NCBI RefSeq assembly: GCF_009914055.1 | Contig: NZ_CP028271.1 | Span: 744,001 to 808,000 of the forward strand | Length of the DNA: 64,000 nucleotides | DNA from: Mixta intestinalis | GTDB taxonomy: Bacteria > Pseudomonadota > Gammaproteobacteria > Enterobacterales > Enterobacteriaceae | Direction: 5' to 3' | In this document: positions 16,011 to 25,155 of the stretch, piece by piece | How the letters are laid out: each line of letters opens with the position of its first letter | How positions within the stretch are numbered: position 1 is the first letter of the stretch | Position numbers and translations under genes: made by a program | Notes under the pieces: generated by a model | Told to the model about the DNA's origin: nothing | The model's input: the letters and a program-made list of their open reading frames with translations, nothing else | Databases searched by the model: none

Positions 16011-16487
16011 ATGGATTCACTCGTCGTTCCAGACTTAGACGTATTACGACGTTGGCTGGATCAGCAAAGCATTACCTGGTTTGAATGTGACGCCTGTCAG
16101 GCGCTACATCTGCCACATATGCAGAATTTTGACGGTATTTTCGATGCCAAAATCGATCTGGTCGATAACATTATTCTGTTTTCCGCACTGGCAGAGGTGA
16201 AGCCGACGGCACTGATCCCGCTGGCGGGCGACCTGTCGCACATTAATGCCGCTTCGCTGACGGTGAAAGCGTTTCTCGATATTCAGGATGATAATCTGCC
16301 TAAGCTGATTGTTTGCCAGTCCTTACTTACCGAGGCCGGTATTACCTACGGACAGTTCGTTCATTTTCTGCGTCAAAGTGAAGAGCAGATTTCTATGATC
16401 ATCATGGAAGCCTTCGCCAATAATCTGCTGATGATGGGCGAAGAAGAGCCGGTTGCGCCCGGCGATCAATTCCCCGTTCTGCACTGA
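16011..16487 (+). CDS. ybjN: YbjN family protein
   Basis: A 158-residue cytoplasmic protein, the same length as E. coli YbjN, with the conserved WFECDACQALHLPHMQNFDG segment and a SEEQISMIIMEA region. E. coli YbjN has been tied to motility, biofilm and exopolysaccharide control; the mechanism is unknown. It follows rimK by 89 bp. Confidence 0.92.
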   Translation: MDSLVVPDLDVLRRWLDQQSITWFECDACQALHLPHMQNFDGIFDAKIDLVDNIILFSALAEVKPTALIPLAGDLSHINAASLTVKAFLDIQDDNLPKLIVCQSLLTEAGITYGQFVHFLRQSEEQISMIIMEAFANNLLMMGEEEPVAPGDQFPVLH

Positions 16488-16888
16488 GATTGCCCTTCGC
16501 CGGTTAGCGGTTTCCCTCTCTGTTTGCGCCTCTTTCCGCGGTTAACGCCGGGCAGGTGGCGCAATTCATGCTTTTATGCTGCGATTTCCCCGTTAGTGCC
16601 AGATATTTCTCGCCGTTTATGCCCGGTTTAGCCGATCACATAGATGAAATATGAATAAATAGTCGATAAAAGGCGTTTTTTACTCTGGGGTATGGCTGGA
16701 ATGCCAACCTGCGGCTATGCTTGCGGGGCTGCATGACGGCAGCATTTAGTCATAACCGGTGCCGCGTTATTTTCATTTGCCTTGCGATGAATAACGATTC
16801 ACTGCCGCCGTTTTTGCGCAAGGGGAGGCCTGCGGGCCTCTTTTGTTCTGCATCGTCAAGAGTGACCCCGATTCTGGAGGAAGGAAGC
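16488..16888. other. Intergenic region and leader of potF
   Basis: No gene is supported. The stretch contains a terminator-like hairpin 40-65 bp before potF and presumably the potF promoter. A TGGCGC-N6-TGCT element at 16557-16572 has the GG-N10-GC spacing of a sigma-54 promoter but is weak and 315 bp from the start codon, so I only note it. Confidence 0.4.
16825..16845 (+). terminator. Terminator-like hairpin in the potF leader
   Basis: GAGGCC and GGCCTC pair perfectly around TGCG and are followed by TTTTGTT. It could end ybjN transcription or act as an attenuator of potF, whose start is 48 bp further on. Confidence 0.6.
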
Positions 16889-18001
16889 ATGTTAAACAAC
16901 CACGGCAAGAAATGGTTGTCTGGTGTGGTAGCTGGTGTGCTGATGGCGGTTTCCGCCGGCACGATGGCGGAACAGAAAACCCTGCATGTTTATAACTGGT
17001 CTGACTATATTTCGCCCGATACGGTGCCGGACTTTGAAAAGCAGACCGGTATCAAAGTGGTGTACGACGTATTCGATTCCAACGAAGTGCTGGAAGGCAA
17101 GCTGATGGCGGGCAGTACCGGCTACGACGTGGTGGTGCCATCCTCCAGCTTCCTGGCGCGCCAGCTACAGTCCGGTGTCTTCCAGCCGCTCGATAAAAGC
17201 AAGCTGCCGAACTATAAAAACCTCGATCCTGAGCTGCTGAAAAAAGTGGAACAGCACGATCCGGGTAATCAATATGCCATTCCTTATTTGTGGGCGACGA
17301 CCGGTATCGGCTACAACGTCGATAAGGTGAAGGCGGTATTAGGTAAAGATGCGCCGGTGAACAGTTGGGATCTGGTGCTGAAGCCGGAAAACCTTGAGAA
17401 GCTGAAAAGCTGCGGCGTTTCCTTCCTCGATGCGCCGGAAGAAATTTTCGCCACCGTGCTGAACTATCTGGGTAAAGATCCTAACAGCAGCGATGCGAAA
17501 GATTATACCGGCCCGGCGACCGATCTGCTGTTGAAGCTGCGCCCGAATATTCGCTATTTCCACTCGTCGCAGTACATCAATGACCTGGCAAACGGCAATA
17601 TCTGCGTGGCGATCGGCTGGGCTGGTGATGTGCTCCAGGCGAAAAACCGGGCGGCGGAAGCGAAGAACGGCGTCAACATCGCCTACACCATTCCGCAGCA
17701 GGGCGCGCTGGCCTTCTTCGATATGATGGCGATCCCTAAAGATGCGAAAAACGTCGATGAAGCCTATCAGTGGCTGAACTACATCATGGATCCGAAAGTG
17801 ATTGCGCACGTTTCCGACAAGATGTTCTACGCTAACGGTAATAAGGCATCGTTGCCGCTGGTGAGCGCTGATATTCGCAATAACCCTGGCATTTTTCCCA
17901 CACCGGAAACCCTGTCAAAGCTGTTTGTACTGAAGGTGCAGGAACCGAAACTTGATCGTGTGCGTACCCGTGCATGGACCAAAGTGAAGAGTGGTAAGTA
18001 A
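16889..18001 (+). CDS. potF: Putrescine-binding periplasmic protein PotF
   Basis: A 370-residue binding protein, the same length as E. coli PotF, with a signal peptide (VVAGVLMAVSAGTMAE). Mature segments such as LHVYNWSDYISPDTVPDFEK, VFDSNEVLEGKLMAGSTGYD and AIGWAGDVLQAKNRA belong to the polyamine-binding family. It delivers putrescine to PotGHI. GGAGGAAGG precedes the ATG at 16889; longer in-frame starts back to 16721 would put 56 non-secretory residues before the signal peptide and are rejected. Confidence 0.95.
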   Translation: MLNNHGKKWLSGVVAGVLMAVSAGTMAEQKTLHVYNWSDYISPDTVPDFEKQTGIKVVYDVFDSNEVLEGKLMAGSTGYDVVVPSSSFLARQLQSGVFQPLDKSKLPNYKNLDPELLKKVEQHDPGNQYAIPYLWATTGIGYNVDKVKAVLGKDAPVNSWDLVLKPENLEKLKSCGVSFLDAPEEIFATVLNYLGKDPNSSDAKDYTGPATDLLLKLRPNIRYFHSSQYINDLANGNICVAIGWAGDVLQAKNRAAEAKNGVNIAYTIPQQGALAFFDMMAIPKDAKNVDEAYQWLNYIMDPKVIAHVSDKMFYANGNKASLPLVSADIRNNPGIFPTPETLSKLFVLKVQEPKLDRVRTRAWTKVKSGK

Positions 18002-18121
18002 TTCGCAGCAGGCGATTACTGTCGCAGGCGAAAGGCAACAGAGGCGCGGTACTGGCCTCTGTTGTCTCATTTGTGCGGCCCGGAGCCGTGGTTTTCCGCT
18101 TAGTGTCGGAGAGTAAAGTTA

Positions 18122-19255
18122 GTGAACGACGCGATGTCCCGTCATCCCCATAAACCGGCAAAGGCGCTGACGCCGCTGCTGGAGATCCGTAACCTGACCA
18201 AATCTTTTGAGGGTCAGCACGCCGTTGATGATGTCAGCCTGACCATCTACAAAGGTGAAATCTTTGCATTGCTCGGCGCGTCCGGCTGTGGAAAATCAAC
18301 CCTGCTGCGTATGCTGGCCGGGTTTGAAGCGCCCACGCACGGACAGATCCTGCTCGACGGGCAGGATCTTTCTCACGTGCCGCCTTACCAGCGCCCGATC
18401 AATATGATGTTCCAGTCCTACGCGCTGTTTCCCCATATGAGCGTGGAGCAGAATATTGCCTTTGGCCTGAAGCAGGATAAGCTGCCGAAGGGAGAAATTA
18501 GCAGTCGGGTAGCGGAGATGCTGGCGTTGGTGCATATGCAGGAGTACGCAAAGCGCAAACCACACCAGCTCTCCGGTGGACAGCGACAGCGCGTGGCGCT
18601 GGCACGCAGTCTGGCGAAACGCCCTAAGCTATTGCTGCTGGATGAGCCAATGGGGGCGCTGGATAAGAAACTCCGTGACCGCATGCAGCTGGAGGTGGTG
18701 GATATTCTGGAGCGCGTCGGTGCAACCTGCGTGATGGTTACCCACGATCAGGAAGAGGCGATGACCATGGCGGGGCGCATCGCCATTATGAACCGCGGTA
18801 AGTTCGTGCAGATTGGTGAACCGGAAGAGATCTATGAGCACCCTACCAGCCGTTACAGCGCGGAGTTTATCGGCTCCGTAAACGTGTTTGAAGGGTTGCT
18901 GCGTGAGCGCCGCGCCGATGGGTTGGTCATCGACAGCCCCGGCCTGGTGCATCCGTTGAAAGTCGCTTCTGACGTATCGGTTATGGATAACGTGCCGGTT
19001 TCTATCGCGCTGCGCCCGGAAAAAGTGATGCTGTGCGACCAGGTGCCTGCGGATGGCTGTAACTTCGCCGTCGGCGAGGTGGCACATATCGCCTATCTGG
19101 GCGACCTGTCGATTTACCATGTGCGGCTGCACAGCGGACAGATGATCAGCGCGCAGCTTCAGAACGCGCATCGCTTCCGTCAGGGTGCGCCCACCTGGGG
19201 TGATGAGGTGCGTCTCAGCTGGGACGCCGACAGCTGCGTCGTGCTGACGGTATAA
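18122..19255 (+). CDS. potG: Putrescine ABC transporter ATPase PotG
   Basis: A 377-residue ABC ATPase, the same length as E. coli PotG. Walker A is GASGCGKST near residues 53-61, the signature is LSGGQRQR, and Walker B is LLLLDEPMGALD. A C-terminal TOBE domain follows (VALRPEKVML-like region). Translation starts at GTG 18122, giving M-N-D-A as in E. coli. It powers putrescine import through PotHI. It lies 120 bp after potF, inside the potFGHI operon. Confidence 0.95.
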   Translation: MNDAMSRHPHKPAKALTPLLEIRNLTKSFEGQHAVDDVSLTIYKGEIFALLGASGCGKSTLLRMLAGFEAPTHGQILLDGQDLSHVPPYQRPINMMFQSYALFPHMSVEQNIAFGLKQDKLPKGEISSRVAEMLALVHMQEYAKRKPHQLSGGQRQRVALARSLAKRPKLLLLDEPMGALDKKLRDRMQLEVVDILERVGATCVMVTHDQEEAMTMAGRIAIMNRGKFVQIGEPEEIYEHPTSRYSAEFIGSVNVFEGLLRERRADGLVIDSPGLVHPLKVASDVSVMDNVPVSIALRPEKVMLCDQVPADGCNFAVGEVAHIAYLGDLSIYHVRLHSGQMISAQLQNAHRFRQGAPTWGDEVRLSWDADSCVVLTV

Positions 19256-19265
19256 GAGGGCGGAT

Positions 19266-20210
19266 ATGAAACAACCTGCTGTCGCGGTGCCGACTGGTGC
19301 ATTAAGCCGCACGCTGACCCGCTTAAAAATGGCGCACGGACGCAAACTGGCAATCGCGCTGCCTTATCTCTGGCTGGTGCTGTTTTTCCTGCTGCCGTTC
19401 CTTATCGTGCTGAAAATCAGCTTTGCTGAGATCGCTCGTGCTATTCCGCCTTACAGCGAACTGATTAGCTGGGCGGATGACCAGCTGACGCTGGTCTTTA
19501 ACCTGGGCAACTATCTTCAGCTGACTGACGATCCGCTCTATATTGACGCCTATTTGCAGTCGCTAAAAGTGGCGGCGATCTCTACGCTGATCTGTCTGGC
19601 AATCGGCTATCCGCTGGCCTGGGCGGTGGCGCACAGCCCCGCCTCGCTGCGTAATATCCTGCTGCTGCTGGTGATCCTGCCCTCCTGGACCTCCTTCCTG
19701 GTGCGCGTTTATGCCTGGATGGGCTTACTGAACAGCAACGGAATTCTTAACCGCTTTCTGCTCTGGCTTGGCGTAATCGATCATCCGCTGGCGATCCTCT
19801 ATACCAATACCGCAGTCTATATCGGTATCGTCTACTGCTATTTGCCGTTTATGGTGCTGCCCATTTATACCGCGCTGACGCGTATCGATTACTCGCTGGT
19901 GGAAGCGGCGCTCGATCTCGGCGCACGTCCGCTAAAGACCTTCTTCAGTGTGATCGTGCCGTTGACCAAAAACGGCATTATTGCCGGTTCGATGCTGGTG
20001 TTTATTCCGGCGGTAGGGGAGTACGTGATCCCGGAACTGCTGGGTGGCCCGGACAGCATTATGATTGGTCGTATTCTCTGGCAGGAGTTTTTTAATAACC
20101 GCGACTGGCCGGTAGCGTCGGCGCTGGCGGTGATTATCCTGTTGATTTTGATTCTGCCGATTATCTGGTTCCACAAGCATCAAAATAAGACGCTGGAGGA
20201 GAAGGCATGA
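19266..20210 (+). CDS. potH: Putrescine ABC transporter permease PotH
   Basis: A 314-residue inner-membrane permease with six main membrane segments and the cytoplasmic EAA loop (VEAALDLGARPLKTFFSVIVP) that docks PotG. It starts ten bases after potG and overlaps potI by four bases. Confidence 0.95.
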   Translation: MKQPAVAVPTGALSRTLTRLKMAHGRKLAIALPYLWLVLFFLLPFLIVLKISFAEIARAIPPYSELISWADDQLTLVFNLGNYLQLTDDPLYIDAYLQSLKVAAISTLICLAIGYPLAWAVAHSPASLRNILLLLVILPSWTSFLVRVYAWMGLLNSNGILNRFLLWLGVIDHPLAILYTNTAVYIGIVYCYLPFMVLPIYTALTRIDYSLVEAALDLGARPLKTFFSVIVPLTKNGIIAGSMLVFIPAVGEYVIPELLGGPDSIMIGRILWQEFFNNRDWPVASALAVIILLILILPIIWFHKHQNKTLEEKA

Positions 20211-21049
20211 GCAATCTGCCCGCTGTTCGTTCGCCGTGGAGGCTGATCATCCTGCTGCTTTGTTTCAGCTTCCTCTATGCGCCGATGCTGCTGCTGGTGG
20301 CCTATTCGTTTAACAGCTCACAGCTGGTTACCGTCTGGGAGAGTTTTTCGCTGCACTGGTATCGCGTGCTGTTTCAGGACAGCGCAATGATCGGCGCGGT
20401 CACGCTTAGCCTGACCATCGCCGCGCTCAGCGCCACCATGGCGGTGGTGCTGGGCACGCTGGCGGCGGTAGTGATCGTGCGTTTTGGACGTTTTAAAGGT
20501 TCTACCGGCTTTGCTTTTATGCTCACCGCGCCGCTGGTGATGCCGGATGTCATTACCGGGCTGTCGCTGCTGCTGTTTGTGGCGATGGGGCACGCCATCG
20601 GCTGGCCCAGCGACCGCGGTATGCTGACTATCTGGCTGGCGCACGTGACGTTCTGCACCGCCTATGTTTCGGTGGTGATCAATTCGCGCCTGCGCGAGCT
20701 GGATCGCTCTATTGAAGAGGCGGCGATGGATCTTGGCGCAACGCCGTTAAAAGTGTTCTTCGTTATTACCGTCCCGATGATCGCCCCGGCGCTGGTTACC
20801 GGCTGGCTGCTGGCGTTTACCTTGTCACTCGATGACCTGGTGATTTCCAGCTTTGTCACCGGTCCTGGCGCAACAACCTTACCGATGGCGATCTTCGCTA
20901 CCGTGCGACGCGGTGTTAATCCGGAGATTAACGCGCTGGCCTCGTTGATACTGTTTGTGGTGGGACTGGTCGGTTTTATTGCCTGGCGCCTGATGGCGAA
21001 CGAGGAAAAAAAGCGCGTACGTGATATTCAGAAGGCCAGACGTGGCTAA
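20207..21049 (+). CDS. potI: Putrescine ABC transporter permease PotI
   Basis: A 280-residue permease, the partner of PotH. The EAA loop is EEAAMDLGATPLKVFFVIT, and DLVISSFVTGPGATTLPM is the family's conserved periplasm-side segment. The ATGA overlap with potH indicates coupled translation. It ends the pot operon. Confidence 0.95.
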   Translation: MSNLPAVRSPWRLIILLLCFSFLYAPMLLLVAYSFNSSQLVTVWESFSLHWYRVLFQDSAMIGAVTLSLTIAALSATMAVVLGTLAAVVIVRFGRFKGSTGFAFMLTAPLVMPDVITGLSLLLFVAMGHAIGWPSDRGMLTIWLAHVTFCTAYVSVVINSRLRELDRSIEEAAMDLGATPLKVFFVITVPMIAPALVTGWLLAFTLSLDDLVISSFVTGPGATTLPMAIFATVRRGVNPEINALASLILFVVGLVGFIAWRLMANEEKKRVRDIQKARRG

Positions 21050-21176
21050 ACGCTGAAACTTTTGCCAATATTGTTTGCAGAGCCTGCGTGTTGTCAGGCC
21101 GCGCCCGATGCTGCGTCGGGCGCGTTGTGTCGTCATCCTGGGCGAACAGACTGCTGCGATGGAGGGAGTGCGGATA

Positions 21177-21653
21177 ATGTCGGAAGTTTTCAGAACCGGT
21201 AAGGCAGTAGTTCGTCGTCAGCAGGCACCGGTTCCGGTGATAGTGGCCGGGCAGGCGATCATTGCTACCCGCTGTATCAGCGTGCTCCTGTTAGCCAATG
21301 AGCTGGGCTATGATGGCGTGGCCGCTTTAGTGCATCGCAGCGCCCAGTCCTGGGATTCCACGCTGATTCTTATTATCAGCCAGCTTATTTTCTGTATCGA
21401 ACTGCGCTGTGCGCTTACGCTGATGCGCGGTTCGCGACGTGGGCGCTGGGGCTACGCGGTGACGCAGGCGGTGGTGCTGCTTTATATGTGGGCCGCCTCG
21501 CTGGGAGGCGTCTATCCAGAAATTTTCAGTATCAGCGGCGTTAACCGCATTGATGTACTGCACAGTCTGATTACGCATAAGATACCCGATCTGTTGTTAT
21601 TAGCGCTGCTGTTTCTGCCCGCCAGCAGTCGGCAATTTTTTCAGCGCAACTGA
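21177..21653 (+). CDS. ybjO: YbjO, DUF2593 inner-membrane protein
   Basis: A 158-residue protein with about four hydrophobic segments, in the YbjO position between potI and rlmC. I use the ATG at 21177, preceded by GGAGGGAG; an in-frame Met at 21075 would start within a GC-rich hairpin (about 21099-21124) and adds residues without membrane or signal character. Function is unknown. Confidence 0.82.
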   Translation: MSEVFRTGKAVVRRQQAPVPVIVAGQAIIATRCISVLLLANELGYDGVAALVHRSAQSWDSTLILIISQLIFCIELRCALTLMRGSRRGRWGYAVTQAVVLLYMWAASLGGVYPEIFSISGVNRIDVLHSLITHKIPDLLLLALLFLPASSRQFFQRN

Positions 21654-21713
21654 GTGGGCTGGTGTTACAATCCTGCCCCGCAACAGGTAATCCCACTCAT
21701 CACAGGCTAAATC

Positions 21714-22841
21714 ATGCATTGCGCACTTTACGATGCAGACCGCTGTCGCTCCTGCCAGTGGCTGAAAATCCCCTATTCGCAACAGCTGGAACAGAAGCAG
21801 GCGCATCTGCAATCGCTGCTGGCCGCGTTTCCGGTCGCGGCATGGCAGACGCCGACAGGTTCGGCGCAGCAGGCGTTTCGTAACAAGGCTAAAATGGTGG
21901 TCAGCGGCAGCGTTGAGCGCCCGGTGCTGGGGCTGCTGCAGCGTGACGGCAGCCCGGTGGATCTGACCTCCTGCCCGCTCTATCCCGCCAGTTTTGCGCC
22001 AGTGTTCGAGCTGCTGAAGCCGTTTATCGCTCGAGCCGGCCTGACGCCTTATAACGTAGCGCGGCGGCGTGGTGAGCTGAAGTTTCTGCTGCTGAGCGAA
22101 AGCACGCTGGATGGCAAGCTGATGCTGCGCTTTGTGCTGCGATCCACCAACAAGCTGGCGCAGCTGCGTGCCGCGCTGCCGTGGTTACAACAGCAACTGC
22201 CGCAGCTGTCGGTGATCTCCGCCAATATTCAGCCGGTGCCGATGGCGATACTGGAAGGAGAGGAGGAGATTCCGCTGACGGAAAACCAGGCGCTGGCTGA
22301 GCGGTTGAATCACGTTCCGCTTTGGGTGCGTCCGCGCAGTTTCTTTCAAACTAACCCTGCCGTTGCGGCGCAGCTTTACGCCACGGCGCGCCAGTGGGTC
22401 AGCGAACTGCCGGTTAAGGCGATGTGGGATCTGTTTTGCGGCGTCGGCGGTTTTGGATTGCATTGTGCCACGCCGGAGATGCAGCTGACCGGCATTGAAA
22501 TTAGCGCGGAGGCGATCGCCTGTGCGCAACGTTCCGCACAGCAGATTGGGCTGGAGAAGGTGCAGTTTGCGGCGCTGGATTCAACACGCTTTGCCACCGG
22601 CGAAGAGGCGGTGCCGGATCTGGTGCTGGTCAATCCGCCACGGCGCGGTATCGGTGCAGAGCTTTGTGCTTACCTGAGCCGGATGGCACCCGCGTGGCTG
22701 CTCTATTCCAGCTGTAATGCTGAGAGCATGGCGCAGGATATTGCTCGTCTTGAGGGTTACCATATTTGCCGCGTTCAGCTGTTCGATATGTTCCCCCATA
22801 CCGCGCATTATGAAGTGCTGACGCTGCTGCAACGTCAATAA
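21714..22841 (+). CDS. rlmC: 23S rRNA (uracil-747 C5)-methyltransferase RlmC
   Basis: A 375-residue SAM-dependent methyltransferase, equal in length to E. coli RlmC (RumB). The N-terminal cysteines (CALYDADRCRSCQW...) form the iron-sulfur cluster site. The SAM-binding motif is MWDLFCGVGGFGLH near 239-252. The catalytic cysteine lies in LLYSSCNAESMAQD near 330-343, and NPPRRG is motif IV. It forms m5U747 in 23S rRNA. Confidence 0.95.
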   Translation: MHCALYDADRCRSCQWLKIPYSQQLEQKQAHLQSLLAAFPVAAWQTPTGSAQQAFRNKAKMVVSGSVERPVLGLLQRDGSPVDLTSCPLYPASFAPVFELLKPFIARAGLTPYNVARRRGELKFLLLSESTLDGKLMLRFVLRSTNKLAQLRAALPWLQQQLPQLSVISANIQPVPMAILEGEEEIPLTENQALAERLNHVPLWVRPRSFFQTNPAVAAQLYATARQWVSELPVKAMWDLFCGVGGFGLHCATPEMQLTGIEISAEAIACAQRSAQQIGLEKVQFAALDSTRFATGEEAVPDLVLVNPPRRGIGAELCAYLSRMAPAWLLYSSCNAESMAQDIARLEGYHICRVQLFDMFPHTAHYEVLTLLQRQ

Positions 22842-22846
22842 TATGC

Positions 22847-22878
22847 CGCGCCGGTCGGGGGGAAAGCTGACCGGCGCG
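22847..22878. terminator. GC-rich hairpin between rlmC and artJ
   Basis: CGCGCCGGTC and GACCGGCGCG form a perfect 10-bp stem with a 12-base loop, between the convergent ends of rlmC and artJ. It lacks a clear oligo-T tail, so intrinsic termination is likely but not certain. Confidence 0.6.
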
Positions 22879-22886
22879 AAGGCCGT

Positions 22887-23618
22887 TTATTTGGCAAACC
22901 ACTTGTCGTTGATTTTCTTCAGCGTACCGTCAGCGGTGATGGCATCCAGCGCGCCGTTCAGCTTGCTCAGCAGCGCCTGATTATCAGGACGTACCGCAAT
23001 GCCCAGCCCAACGCCGAAATATTGCGGATCGGTGACCGCTTTGTCGACCGTACCCAGCTGCGGGTTCTCTTTCAGCCATTCATTGACTACCGCCGTATCG
23101 CCGAAGACGCCGTCAAGACGACCGTTTTTCAGATCGAGAATGGCGTTCTGGTAGCTGTCGTAGGCCACGGTGATCACCTCAGGATGTTTATCCTGCATAT
23201 AGCGCTGGTGCGTAGTGCCGTTTTCCATACCGATGCGTTTGCCTTTCAGCTCCGCCATCGTCTGATATTTATCTTTTGCCGCAATCACGATTGCTGAGTT
23301 AGCGTAGTAGGGGCGAGTAAAGGCTACCTGCTTGCTGCGTTCTGGCGTGATATCCATACCGGAAATCACCGCATCGTAGCGACGAAATTTCAGCGCCGGG
23401 ATCAGGCTGTCGAAGGCGTTATTGGTGAAGGTACAGTCCGCTTTTAGATGCTGGCACAGGGCTTTGGCCAAATCGATATCGAAGCCGACAATTTGATTCT
23501 CGCTGCTCATGGATTCAAACGGCGGATAGGTAGCCGAGGACGCAAAACGAATTTTTTCCGCTGCGCCAGCCTGCATTGCCATACCCGCCAGCATGGCGGC
23601 CAGTAACCATTTTTTCAT
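22887..23618 (-). CDS. artJ: Arginine-binding periplasmic protein ArtJ
   Basis: A 243-residue periplasmic binding protein of the amino-acid family 3 type, with a signal peptide ending in AGAAEK near residue 20. Segments ATYPPFESMSSENQIVGFDIDLA, FDSLIPALKFRRYDAVISGMDI and GVFGDTAVVNEWL match ArtJ. It captures L-arginine for the ArtPQM transporter. It is transcribed separately from artPIQM: a terminator lies between them and two ArgR boxes sit upstream. Confidence 0.93.
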   Translation of the reverse strand: MKKWLLAAMLAGMAMQAGAAEKIRFASSATYPPFESMSSENQIVGFDIDLAKALCQHLKADCTFTNNAFDSLIPALKFRRYDAVISGMDITPERSKQVAFTRPYYANSAIVIAAKDKYQTMAELKGKRIGMENGTTHQRYMQDKHPEVITVAYDSYQNAILDLKNGRLDGVFGDTAVVNEWLKENPQLGTVDKAVTDPQYFGVGLGIAVRPDNQALLSKLNGALDAITADGTLKKINDKWFAK

Positions 23619-23679
23619 CGAAAGCTCTCCTTTTTCTCATTATCATTTTTGCCCGGCGGCGAGAACTAAGATGCCATCT

Positions 23680-23718
23680 AATGAATGGTTATGCAATTAA
23701 AATGTATAATTAATGAAA
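23680..23718. promoter_or_regulatory. Pair of ArgR (ARG) boxes upstream of artJ
   Basis: Two 14-base cores, TGAATGGTTATGCA (23682-23695) and TGTATAATTAATGA (23703-23716), match the ARG box pattern TGAATwwwwATTCA and start exactly 21 bases apart, the standard spacing for a hexamer. They lie 65-100 bp before the artJ start. ArgR represses artJ in E. coli. Confidence 0.75.
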
Positions 23719-23742
23719 AAGGCGGGATGTGCCCGCCTTTTT
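23716..23742 (-). terminator. Terminator downstream of artM
   Basis: AAAAAGGCGGG and CCCGCCTTTTT form a strong stem with oligo-T on both strands, ending the artPIQM transcript before artJ. Confidence 0.88.
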
Positions 23743-23766
23743 ATACGTAATGTAATGCTGCGCGCT

Positions 23767-24435
23767 TTAGTTGCGGCGTTCAAAAGCCAGGGCGCGATGC
23801 TCAATCAAACGCATCAGCAATGTCAGCAGGCCGTTAACGCACAGGTAGATCAGCCCGGCGGCGGCAAACACCATGACATCGTAGGTGCGCCCATAGAGCA
23901 TCTGACCGTGACCCATCACCTCCATCAGCGTGATGGTATAGGCGAGCGAGGTGCTCTTAAATACCAGCACCACTTCGTTAGAATAAGAGGAGAGGGCGCG
24001 CTTAAAGGCGTAGGGCAGCAAAATACGCAGCGTATCCTGGCGCGTCATACCCAGCGCCGCGCAGGATTGCCACTGTCCGGCAGGAATCGCGCGTACCGCA
24101 CCGTGAAACAGCAGTGTGGTATAGGCGGCGCTGTTAAGCGACAGCGCAAGCAGAGCGCACAGCCAGGGCTGGGAAAAGAGTTGCCACAGCCAGGGGATAT
24201 TCTGGATAGAAGGGAACTGCCCCGGCCCATAGTAGATTAAGAAAATTTGTACCAGCAGCGGCGTGCCGGTAAACAGCGTGATATAGCCCTTAACCAGCAG
24301 ATTGATCACCGGTGTTTTCAGCGCCAGTACCACGGTAAACAGCACCGAAAGCACCAGCGCCGCTGCCAGTGAGGCGACCGTCAGCGTCAGGCTGGTATGC
24401 AGCCCTTTCAGTAGCTCAGGCAAATAGTCCAGCAT
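23767..24435 (-). CDS. artM: Arginine ABC transporter permease ArtM
   Basis: A 222-residue polar amino acid permease with about five membrane segments and the EAA-type loop SCAALGMTRQDTLRILLPYAFKRALSS. It pairs with ArtQ. Its start overlaps the artQ stop by one base. Last gene of the artPIQM operon. Confidence 0.93.
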   Translation of the reverse strand: MLDYLPELLKGLHTSLTLTVASLAAALVLSVLFTVVLALKTPVINLLVKGYITLFTGTPLLVQIFLIYYGPGQFPSIQNIPWLWQLFSQPWLCALLALSLNSAAYTTLLFHGAVRAIPAGQWQSCAALGMTRQDTLRILLPYAFKRALSSYSNEVVLVFKSTSLAYTITLMEVMGHGQMLYGRTYDVMVFAAAGLIYLCVNGLLTLLMRLIEHRALAFERRN

Positions 24436-25151
24436 CAGCGGTTCCCCCGTTCAAAGCGCGTGGTACGCAGCTCAATACGCTTCAGCACCGCCTGGCTCAG
24501 CAGGGTAACGACCAGATAGATCGCTGCCGCCACCAGATACCAGGTAAAAGGTTCCTGGGTTCGCGTGGCGATGCTTCGGGTTTGCAGCATCAGATCGTTA
24601 ACGCTGATTAGCGAGACCAGCGCGGTATCTTTCAGCAGCACCAGCCACTGGTTGCCCAGCCCCGGCAGGGCGTGACGCCACATCTGCGGCATAATCAACC
24701 GGAAAAAGATCGCTGATTTTTTCATACCCAGCGCCTGGCCCGATTCCCACTGACCGATTGGCACCGCCTTCAGTGCGCCGCGCAGCGTCTGTGAAGCGTA
24801 GGCGGAGTAGAGGATCGCCAGTGCAATCACGCCGCACAGAAACGGGCTGACGTTGAAATCATCGATCTGCATCTGCACAGGCAGTGTGAACAGGCCGAAA
24901 TTAATGACAAAGCCATCGGAGAGCATCAGCAGTAGCTGGGAAGCGCCGAAGTAGATAAACAGCACCACCAATATTTCCGGCAGGCCGCGCAGTAGCGTAA
25001 CCAGACCGGTGCCGAGCCAGGCAATCGGACGCCAGCGTACCGATTCCCAGCCGGCAAACAGCATCGCCAATGCCAGGCCAATCACCAGAGCACATACGGC
25101 AAGGCCGACGGTCATCCCGGCGGCGCTTGCGAGAGGAAGGAATTCGTTCAT
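24435..25151 (-). CDS. artQ: Arginine ABC transporter permease ArtQ
   Basis: A 238-residue permease with the conserved loop ESGQALGMKKSAIFFRLIMPQ, typical of the HisM/GlnP family. With ArtM it forms the membrane channel for arginine. It lies five bases after artI. Confidence 0.93.
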   Translation of the reverse strand: MNEFLPLASAAGMTVGLAVCALVIGLALAMLFAGWESVRWRPIAWLGTGLVTLLRGLPEILVVLFIYFGASQLLLMLSDGFVINFGLFTLPVQMQIDDFNVSPFLCGVIALAILYSAYASQTLRGALKAVPIGQWESGQALGMKKSAIFFRLIMPQMWRHALPGLGNQWLVLLKDTALVSLISVNDLMLQTRSIATRTQEPFTWYLVAAAIYLVVTLLSQAVLKRIELRTTRFERGNR

Positions 25152-25155
25152 CTAA

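Noticed and set aside
15328..16020. Minus-strand frame of 230 codons
   Set aside because: Opposite rimK and its downstream gap; no family features; the plus-strand gene is a clear RimK.
18629..19345. Minus-strand frame of 238 codons
   Set aside because: Opposite potG; composition is a shadow of the real ATPase gene.
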